Assembly: GCA_018907035.1 (NCBI GenBank)
Contig: JACCIC010000276.1
Coordinates: 407,501-471,500 of the forward strand
Origin: Sycobia sp. Sy_11
Taxonomy: Eukaryota > Arthropoda > Insecta > Hymenoptera > Epichrysomallidae
Direction of reading: 5' to 3'
DNA: 64,000 nucleotides
In this document: positions 55,989-64,000 of the stretch, one piece after another
How positions within the stretch are numbered: position 1 is the first letter of the stretch
Layout: every line of letters begins with the position of its first letter
Position numbers and translations under genes: made by a program
The notes under the pieces: model-generated
Told to the model about the DNA's origin: nothing
Databases searched by the model: none
Seen by the model: only the letters and a program-made list of their open reading frames with translations

Positions 55989-58654
55989 CTACAAGAACAT
56001 AGTATATGATTTATAAAATCAATAATATTGCAATGTTACAAAATAAATATTTGAGGAATTAGGTGAATATTCTACATATAATATCATATTAACCATTTTA
56101 TTGACATCTCTTATTTTTTCTATTATTTTTCTGATAAATAAAATTTCATTAAAATGAGGAATTCAAATATTTTACATTTCTAATTTAAAAGTATGTCTTG
56201 AGATGCATGCTATCTATCTCACTAGATACAAAGAAAAACAAACCTCTATCAGTTAAAAATGATTTTATGTGTTTTTAAAATAGTTTTTACCAAAAGATGA
56301 AAATATATGACATTACAAATACTTATTGGTTGTCGAAATGCATAAAAAATACAGTTTTGAGCATGACACAATCAATATAATAGTTCAATACATTATTTGG
56401 AATGAAAGTGGATGATATTTTCCAGTGTAGACATTACCCACTAAAATTCATTGCGATTAGATGACTTATTATTATATAGAAAAATTCATCATAAGTTATA
56501 ACATCAAATATGAAAATTCGCTATTGAGATTTGTAATAAGTATTTTTATATCCCTCTAAACTCTGCATTACAACTTTAGAAAGGTTTTTCGGCTGTCGTA
56601 ATATAAAAGTTTTTAGCATCTACAAAAGCTGCTTTCGGATACAGCGATCTTCTCTTAATAACTTAGCCCTACTCGTTCTATTTTGTGATATTCTTACTTA
56701 TAAGAGAACACTCTGATTACATAGAGGACTGAAATTTTGGTTACAAGAATGATTCTTTCATATTTATAAGAAGATACATTGTCATAAGCATAATTAACAA
56801 GCTTTAGTGACCAGCTCGGACCATTCATAAAATCGTCTTGTAACTCATAAAAATAATAAGAACTAGTTCTACAAATGGCTTTAGCATGTAATTGAAGATA
56901 TATTTTATGGCGGAAGTAAACTCAAAACGTACGTTGGATGTAAAACGTCTTCCGATTATAATATATGAATAGTACCGTTATTATTTGTAGAAATCAAGTG
57001 GGAATATCTATTCTGATTCGTGGTCGATTTCTCGAAATATCATTGGTATTATTCCAGAAGAATCAAATTAGATTTTATTACTTTAGCTTAATTAGAATGA
57101 TTAATACGTTTCTAGAATTCGAGGGACCTATAGAGAAAATAATCTATGCTATTTCTATTGCGTGATCTATATATTATTGCAAAATACTTATTAAGTTAAA
57201 TAATTATTTTTTAACGTATCTTCCACTAAGAATACGACACCTACTCACGCCATACTTACTAGTGAAAAATATATTATCATATGAATAATACTAACAATAA
57301 AGATAATCCTTGATTTTTTTTAAATAAATGGGACATCAGAAATTAGCATTAGCATCTGAGCAATAGTCTGGAACCCACTTTGAGTCAGGATCGTGAAAGA
57401 TCGAAAGAATTTCTAATCATAGCCAACATAATTCTTAATCTCTACAATAGAATCACCAATTCAGAATAAGTAGTACCTAAAATAGCGTATTTTTGTTAAA
57501 TATTCCTGTACATAGATGGGGTCAATAATTATGGAAGAAGAAACTCTTTACAATAACAAAAATCGTTTTTCAAATTGAGTCTTAGTCATTTAAATTCTAT
57601 GGATTTACTGCACATTTAATGCTTTTACATCCTGCATGAGATCTACCCTCGTTGTCTTTATCAGTAGTTCTTTTTTGAGTTTCCAGTATCTCAATACTCG
57701 ACAGCATTAAAAAAATCAGAGTAAGTTCAATCAAAATAATAATTTTTTCAAAAGTATTTTTTTAGATAATTTATCTTTATTTTTGCTCATGACAATTGTA
57801 CATATAAGCCGTATATGTAAAACTATCAATGTATGTAAGCGTGCATATATACATGTGTGTATGTATATACAGTGTATTCGAAATTATATTAGGAAAATGG
57901 TTGAAATATAAATGCTACGAAGTTCCTGAATGAATAGCAATGTGCGAGGCTAGAGAGCTGGACGTGGAAGGATCAGCTTAATGAAGGGGAAACCCGTACT
58001 TGCACGGTCTTACTCTGATTCACAGGTATAATAGTGAAAATGTAGAGCGCAAATTCTAATTGTTTGGATTTCTTTAGGAAACAGTCCGTCGAATTTCATT
58101 CGTCGTCGTACATAGAATAAGCTCAGATCACCTTGTCCTTTCTTCGTCGGTCGGACAATTCCATCGTTTGAGAGCGTGCATCCGATTCGTGCAGATTGAG
58201 TGCATATATTTATTGTATCTGTATGTGTGATTATAAACTGTGAACAGTGTTCGGTGCTACGCGCTCGTATTAAATTTTGAGTGAAAAAGACGGTCAAGTG
58301 AGCCGTCTTCGTCGATGGAACCATCGTTCGAAGTAAACAATGTGTGTCGATCTAGAAAATCTAGAAAAGGCGTTCATTACGTGTTTCTAAAGATCGCCCG
58401 GTTACGTAGGAAGGGCAAGAGCTTTACTCATTTTCGAGATGTCGGAGCACACATTTGAGGATTTCTTGGGCTGTCTCTCGTCTCGATACCAGCAACCAAC
58501 AATCCTGGTGACAGCATACAACGGCGCTGGATAAGGTTTGAACGTATGTGTGGTAATTGAGTGTGTTTGATTGTATGTGTGCGCGCATGTATCGATATGA
58601 TTTGCTCGTGAACGCGAAATCTTGTATAATTTAATCTTGATTTTATATTGCAAT

Positions 58655-58655
<1 letters not shown>
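55989..58655. other. Region upstream of the protease exons
   Basis: AT-rich to about 57900, apart from the weak exon candidates described separately. On minus, 57700-57595 has an ATG-led open stretch ending at a GTAAAT donor (MLSSIEILETQ ... SHAGCKSIKCA), a possible exon of the same gene. 57940-58640 is more balanced and holds a short hairpin GACGG-TCAAGTGAG-CCGTC near 58290-58307; it may be a promoter or an unknown element. Confidence 0.3.
56380..56640 (-). pseudogene. Possible upstream exons of the S1 protease, degraded
   Basis: On minus, AFVDAKNFYITTAEKPF-stop (56640-56575) can be aligned to the ISPNFVVTAAHCF block around the catalytic His, which would here be Glu. Further down, after acceptor-like AATTTTAG, GNVYTGKYHPLSFQ (near 56435-56390) resembles the loop before the catalytic Asp. 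Both are interrupted by stops. This is a weak call resting on order and position only. Confidence 0.28.

Positions 58656-58658
<3 letters not shown>

Positions 58659-58695
<37 letters not shown>
58659..58695. repeat. (TA)n microsatellite
   Basis: A TA tract followed by CATATCATAT-type repeats, the same arrangement that precedes family A at 18009-18090. Confidence 0.96.
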
Positions 58696-58697
<2 letters not shown>

Positions 58698-58704
58698 TAT
58701 CATA

Positions 58705-58991
58705 TCATCATATCATACTAATTTATAAAGACAAAGCGTGTTTTTGTTTGTACACGATAACCGAAAAAACTATTGAACCGATTGCTCTGAAATGTAACAT
58801 ATAGATTCTATCTTATTTTGGAAAAGACATCGGCTATGTTTTTTATTGAAAATCATTTTACTTTCATCAATAAACCAAGTTAATGGTTTTAACAATCAGT
58901 TTCACCAGCGACCACTAGGTGGCGTCTTGAATTACGAACATCAACTCAAAATAGTCCTCTTAAAGTATTAATACCAGGCCAGCTCAAACAA
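58705..58991 (+). repeat. Family A repeat, left half (split by LINE)
   Basis: Starts CTAATTTATAAAGACAAAGC and runs to AATACCAGGCCAGCTCAA, matching 18090-18340. The repeat resumes at 60148 after the LINE. Confidence 0.85.
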
Positions 58992-60147
58992 ATGTTCATG
59001 ATCGGGATAATAAAGTCGTTCCTATCAGACCGATTTATTCGAGTTAGGGTAGGCAACTCCCTTTCCGCTCCAAAGGCCATCTCAGCCGGCGTCCCTCAAG
59101 GGTCTAAGCTCTGCCCTCTACTTTTTACTTTTTTCTGCTATGATCTTCCCATACACGATACAATTACGACGGCACTCTACGCGGACGATATTGCCCTCAT
59201 AGACGCCACTAAAACAATCTGCCACAGCACCTCAAGGCTAAACAGATTTCTCCGACACCTCATCAACTGGTACTCACGGTGGAGACTCTCCATCAACAAG
59301 AGCAAGTCCAGTGCAATCTTCATCTCCCGTAAAAACCACACCCCTCCAAAAATAACGATCAAAGGCTTCTCCATCCGTTCGACAGGAACCTATCCTGGAA
59401 CAAACACCTCCGCCTCACCAGGAGCAAAATGCTAGAAGCCTTCTTAAAGCTCAAACCTTTCTTCCATAGCAAAACCCTGTCAACCAGAACAAAGGCCAGA
59501 GCCTTCTCCGCCATCATCAGGAGCATTGCCACATACGCCATCCCCATCTGGGGGTCCATCCCCCTAGAAAGACTTCAGCGACTCCAAGGCACCTACATGA
59601 GGCTGCTACGCTCTTCCCTGAACACCCCTTGGTACTTAAGGAACACTTAAGTACTTAAGGAAACTAACCTTCTTCCTCTTAACGACTACGCGAACAAATT
59701 CGCCAAAAATCTGAGAGATGCAATTAAACAGCACCCGAACTCAGGAATCCAATCCCTGAGTAGTATCCGTCCTAAATCGACGGATCGCTACAGGAGGCCT
59801 TGCCACCTGATCAGCGATCCGTAACCCCATCAGCCACTACCGGCCACTCCGTGCTTCGTTTTCGTACGTATGCCTCTGCCCTCAAGAAGGCAGAGCCCCT
59901 AAACTCACCAATTCCTCCCCTATCCACATCCCACTCCTACTCCCCCACCCTCTACACCGTTCCGTTTAATAATATTTTATCCCAACAGGTAAAGGGAATG
60001 ATACCTCCGGGTAGGAATCCCTGCGGGGAGGGGATTTAGTCGGTAGGCATGCGAGCAAAGGCTCCATGAATCCGACACTACCTCTCTTAGAGAGGTGTCT
60101 TTAAAAGATTTCCCCTCCCCGCGTCACAAAAAAAAAAAACATGTTCA
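58992..60147 (+). mobile_element. Jockey-type LINE, 5'-truncated, with target duplication
   Basis: The insertion runs from 58999 to the poly(A) end at 60140 and is flanked by ATGTTCA at 58992-58998 and 60141-60147. The uninterrupted site is visible in the family A copy at about 14000-14030 (reverse complement), where CCAGGCCAGCTCA leads directly to ATCCAACTTTGGGATTCG. The 3' untranslated part (59820-60140) is GC-rich and ends in 12 A. Confidence 0.9.
58999..59820 (+). pseudogene. Jockey-type LINE reverse transcriptase, C-terminal part
   Basis: IIKSFLSDRFIRVRVGNSLS, then ISAGVPQGSKLCPLLFTFF and the catalytic TALYADDIALI (near 59170-59205). RWRLSINKSKSSAIFIS and, after a frameshift near 59380, KPFFHSKTLSTRTKARAFSA and ATYAIPIWGS follow. 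The end reads NTPWYLRN. A short duplication of TACTTAAGGAA at 59632-59668 causes another break, after which NLLPLNDYANKFAKNLRD continues. The 5' two thirds of the element are absent, as usual for LINE insertions. Confidence 0.85.
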
Positions 60148-60269
60148 ATCCAACTTGGGATTCGTATCCTAAAAAAGGTGTGGCGTTAGTCGGTATTACC
60201 TTTTTTGTTCTTCAGGTTAATCTGACACTACACTCACACGTTATGGATATCTTTCGATTTTTGTAACGT

Positions 60270-60320
<51 letters not shown>

Positions 60321-60420
60321 TGTCTTTCTTTCCTCCTTCTCTTATAAAATGGTTCCATATGCCAAATCATATTGAATATAGTTTATAACGACAGATTATA
60401 TGTTTAGTTTTATCAGAGAT
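60148..60420 (+). repeat. Family A repeat, right half
   Basis: ATCCAACTTGGGATTCGTAT through TGCCAAATCATATTGAATAT, matching 13800-14030 reversed and 6120-6230. Contains the (CT)n tract. Confidence 0.8.
60275..60315. repeat. (CT)n microsatellite
   Basis: A CT tract of about 41 bases in the middle of the family A repeat. The equivalent place at 13850-13875 (reverse) has only a short purine-rich run. Confidence 0.96.
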
Positions 60421-60830
60421 AATAAGAAAAGATTGCGGATGCCATATACGAAAGGCTCGATGAATTTCGACCGCCGGGAACGTGCGCCCTCAACAGGCTC
60501 AACTGCTACACTAATGCGCCAAAACGATGTCACAGCTACGTCAGCATAAATTAATGTGCGCATTTGCCTACGTTACGAGCTGTGACATAGGCAATAAATA
60601 TATATGGATAGTTATACTCTTTTGTCCAATACGACGTTGCTGATTTCGTTTATATCATTACAGAGGCTAAACCAAAACATATCTAATATGCGCACAAGCA
60701 TCAGAAAGCAATTCAGATTCAAACTTCCATGCCAGCTTCATAATGCAGACGAATTTTTGATTCTGAAGAATATCAAGATTTTCCTTTCTTCCATTGTAGA
60801 AATTTCAAATTGAGTCTTATGATTTGGTGC
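60415..60830 (+). repeat. Family C repeat, copy 2
   Basis: Inverted partner of 4010-4395. Hairpin GCCTACGTTAC-GAGCT-GTGACATAGGC at 60566-60592 corresponds to 4235-4257. Directly abuts family A. Confidence 0.75.
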
Positions 60831-60960
60831 TAAAATTGATATTCCTTAATTAGTGTAAAAAATTTAATTTTAATATTTAATGCCTATATTATATTGTAGT
60901 AAATAACACGTAGGAACAAAAAGAGGAAATCTATTAATTGTCGCCAGTATTAAACCTTAT

Positions 60961-61100
60961 CCTTTAGACTGTCGGACTGGTTCATATATGAGCCACCTGT
61001 GACCTTGACAGCTACTCTAGAGATATAAGGTGTTTTTATGTATAAATTTTGCACATAAAAAATATAAATTTATAAGGCAAAAATGCCGGCAGTCCAAAGG
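60961..61100. mobile_element. Small piggyBac-like MITE
   Basis: 140 bases with ends CCTTTAGACTGTCGG and, inverted, CCTTTGGACTGCCGG, flanked by TTAT (60957-60960) and TTAA (61101-61104). A near-palindrome GGTTCATATATGAGCC (60979-60994) lies at the same distance from the end as AGCCGATATATCGGCT in the element at 10005-10788. Confidence 0.68.
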
Positions 61101-61104
61101 TTAA

Positions 61105-61739
61105 ATAATAAAAACTCCAATATTAAATCTTATATCTTGTAGTTATAATTTAGATAACGTATAAATTTTAAACTTAGTTTTTTAACTAAGTTAAAAAACT
61201 TCTATACTTTTATTTTATTTTATTTTAGCATTTAATAGCAAGAATTTCAATTTCCAATTTTTGATTTATATTATTATTATTTATAACCACAAGATATAAG
61301 ATTTACATTCTACAAAGTTTTACAATAGGATAGAATTTAAAGTTTTGTATTTTCTATAATATGCATTATCAATAAAAATGTATAAGTATTTTATATAATT
61401 ATAAGTAATGACATGAGCTTAAACATATTTTTAAAAAATACGAGTATAACGTAGATTTTAATGTGAACGTAGTTGATTAACCCAGATCTGTGATACTACA
61501 TACTAAATATAATTCATAAATCACATACATTATTCCTAGTTTCCTTCACATTCAAACAGCATACTTTTCATTTATATTTATTACAATCTACTCTGTACTG
61601 TTATTCATTAATATTTTTTACAATTCGTGTAATTCCGATTTAACACAAATATTAGTCTAAGAAATAGAGTCATTTTCTGTATAAACTAATAATGAAATGA
61701 TTCTGTTTATTTATTTATAATATTACAGTGGTTGTGGAT
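61105..61739. other. AT-rich spacer
   Basis: Nothing recognised. Confidence 0.5.
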
Positions 61740-62942
61740 ATAACCTCAATTATGATAAAATTATCTATTGAAGAAATGGTTCAAAAGGAATTCTGAGGCT
61801 CAAAAAATCGAATTGGTCGAAACAGACGAACTATGGGCATACAGCGATTTTGCAAGAAATGGGAAAGCTGAACAGAGACCTGATAGAAGAGTTGAAACAA
61901 CCTTTGGACTATATGGTCACCAAACTAGACTTCTAGATGCATACAGAAATAGAGGTATCGTCAAAGGAAGACTAGGTAAATAACTCTAAAATAAACGAGG
62001 ATAAAATCTCAGTTTTTACAGTTGGATCGCAAACGAAAAAAGCAATAGGCATAGGAATATACTTAGAACAAATGCTAAGTCCAAAAGTCATACAGACTTA
62101 ACGATAAATGCAGTGTTCTATAGTCCGACATATTAGCTATTGAAAAGGCAGCGAAACTATTGAACAATAGAAACCTGAAAAAGGCAACTATTTACACAGA
62201 TAACCAAGCTGCTTTAAAAGCCCTAAGGCTAAAATCGATTAGATCATACTCAGTGATGAGCTGCCGAGAGGTGCTGTCATGGACCCGGAACAACGAAGCC
62301 AGACTCTATTGGGTACCAGGACACTTTGGTATCGATGGTACCAGAGTGGGTGGACTGACAATGCTAGAAACGGAGAATAACAGCACCGAAGCAGATACTC
62401 ATATATGGCCACCGATCAATACGATTAAAAGGAAGATAGATGAAACCATCAAAATATAGTGAACGGTGTGAGACAAGAAACGGCTGTCTCTAGGAAACTA
62501 TGGTCTGCTATTGATGAAACAAGAATCAGTGAGGCACAAAAAACCAATCGTTTTTTCCATAATCACAGGAATAATCACGGTAAACTGTGCAACAGGCGTC
62601 AACCTCAAAATATTGGGTAAAGCGTCTGATGATGAATGTAGAGAATGCCACACTGATGAGAAAACAATAACCCACTTACTGTTCCGATGCCCAGCTCTAG
62701 TAAGCAAAAGACTTACATTGTTAAGACGATGTTTCATGGAAGATCTGGAAGAGACATCAACTGTGAATATTGGAGCATTAGCTAAATTTGCAAGAGACTG
62801 GAAATGTTTTTCTGTGTGGAAATAGGTTATGACTCGAACCTTCGGGAAACATAAGGTATCACAATGGGCCTAAAGCCACCAAGTGTAAGCGCAATATCCT
62901 AATAGGACAGAGCATAAGCTCTTACAACCTAACCTAACCTAA
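61740..62942 (+). mobile_element. RNase H-bearing LINE, 5'-truncated, ending in AACCT repeats
   Basis: 3' end of a non-LTR retrotransposon (I, LOA or R1-like group). Coding remnants run to 62825, a short untranslated region follows, and the end is AACCT x3 plus AA at 62926-62942 instead of poly(A). Confidence 0.72.
61768..62825 (+). pseudogene. LINE ORF2 C-terminus: connection, RNase H and Cys-His end domain
   Basis: In broken frames: LNRDLIEELKQPLDYMVTKL (61870-61925), then the RNase H start ISVFTVGSQTKKAIGIGIYL (62010-62070; the catalytic Asp of YTDGS is Val here). Then come LAIEKAAKLL, ATIYTDNQAALKAL and LYWVPGHFGIDGTRVGGL (62140-62360), where the GNE-AD end has changed. The last open frame (62511-62825) has CRECHTDEKTITHLLFRCPA, the Cys-Cys-His-Cys motif found at the C-terminus of many LINE ORF2 proteins. 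It ends WKCFSVWK-stop. Confidence 0.75.
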
Positions 62943-64000
62943 TTTTGCATATTTTTTTAACTTACAGCATAATTTGGACAGTCAGACTAATAGGCTCGAA
63001 TAATAATGATAAGTTATAAATAGTCCGTTCTTGAACCACGAAACTATTTTTTCAAAACATTGCACTAAATTTTATTTAACGTATATATAGAATTGTTTAC
63101 CAATATTAACTAATATTTTAATAATAATTGAAAAATTATTTACATTTAATTGGATGACTATAAAACTAATAATAACATAACAATTCTTACATATTTAAGC
63201 TGTTAAATTAAGAAATAGTTCAATTTTTAAGTTTGCTATGATTGCGTTTTTCTCCATTTATATTTTAATTTCTAATATTAAAAATTCAGGAAAGAATAAA
63301 TATAAAAATCGAGAAAAAATAGCGAACTTTTATCAGACAATTATTAAAATTATTAGTTTTAAATCCAATATTCGAAAACTGCATCTTATTTTCGGTAATC
63401 AATAATTCGTGCCTTGAACTATATAGTTACAATAATAATGAGTTTTGTATAATCGACTACTGATGACTGCCGATTTTGAATTAAATTCTGTAAATGCGCC
63501 ACGACTCAGAGCAACTAGGTCTCTGAACAGTTAAAATGACTAACGAGTTATACGCATCATATAAATTTCTTTCGAATAACTGCTTCATCATTCCGCAGAT
63601 ATGTGGGAGTTATTGTTGTACACTGATTGGTCGATAATCTTTACTTAACGAACAATGACGAACGGAAGACATTTCCGCGTTATTGCGCTGTCTTTCTTTT
63701 ATACGGCTTTCTCATTTCTATATATTTATGTATTATTACATTACTTATATGTATACCTTTATATTTACAACTAATTTAATTTTATAAAAGTAAAACTCTT
63801 TATATAAAAAACGACGAATTCTAGTTCAGTTTTTTTAGTATTTGTATAAAAGTAAAATACTATGATAAAAAATATGTATACAGCGATTTAGTAAACAAAG
63901 TTTGCTGTTTGTGCACATTTTGTAACGTTGTGATGATGCTCACTACAAAGAATATTCATAACAGAAGGGGTTGTTAGTCTGAATATTTTTACAATATCTC
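62943..64000. other. AT-rich spacer to window end
   Basis: No gene, repeat family or element end recognised. Confidence 0.5.

Noticed and set aside
57360..57470. Exon with HDPDSKWVPDYCSDANANF on minus
   Set aside because: Protein-like, but preceded by a stop without a usable acceptor and followed by a stop; no family recognised.

Overview
The window looks like insect nuclear DNA, most likely from a hymenopteran and perhaps an ant. The reasons are AT-rich spacers with many long (TA)n tracts, an insect cuticular-protein gene with a four-codon first exon, a heavy load of mariner-type elements, and a LINE tail made of the insect telomere motif AACCT/CCTAA. The species assignment is inference. 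No bacterial operons, rRNA genes or CRISPR arrays are visible.

Only two host genes can be supported, both on the minus strand. The first (22463-25785) is a complete three-exon structural cuticular protein of 157 residues, with a signal peptide, three copies of the PEVA-AK-AHFA motif and a TATA box near 25895-25902. The second (51044-55988) is the 3' half of a trypsin-like (S1) serine protease or protease homolog. Three phase-compatible exons can be read. Its last intron is about 4.5 kb and carries a LINE fragment, a SINE and a mariner. Its 5' exons are uncertain and the expected catalytic His region looks degraded, so it may be a non-catalytic homolog or a pseudogene.

The rest is mostly a layered graveyard of mobile elements. 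From 1 to 4000 there is a Polinton/Maverick remnant (family B DNA polymerase on plus, integrase with chromodomain on minus). From 4000 to 8500 there are a Helitron-like 3' end, a gypsy integrase scrap, a solo LTR and a foldback-like palindrome built of diverged 60-bp repeats. From 10000 to 20200 there are a piggyBac-like TTAA element, five mariner remnants of several lineages, a second LTR and further foldback copies. From 35300 to 48800 there are an R1-type LINE, an I-type LINE of about 5 kb, a Penelope-like element split by a solo LTR with a perfect 4-bp duplication, and a Mutator-like transposase fragment. From 54100 to 63000 there are another mariner, a Jockey-type LINE whose empty site can be read from a related repeat copy at 14.0 kb, a small piggyBac-like MITE and an RNase H LINE ending in AACCT repeats. 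Every transposon protein seen is broken by stops, frameshifts or deletions.

Three dispersed non-coding families tie the window together: family A (6120, 13477, 18090, 58705/60148), family B with a TCGGTCTTACAG inverted terminus (5884, 14590, 35660, 39950), and family C with a conserved hairpin (4010 and 60415, inverted). The long AT-rich blocks at 8.5-10, 26.4-30.9, 31.6-35.3, 49.7-51.0 and 63-64 kb show nothing that can be assigned.
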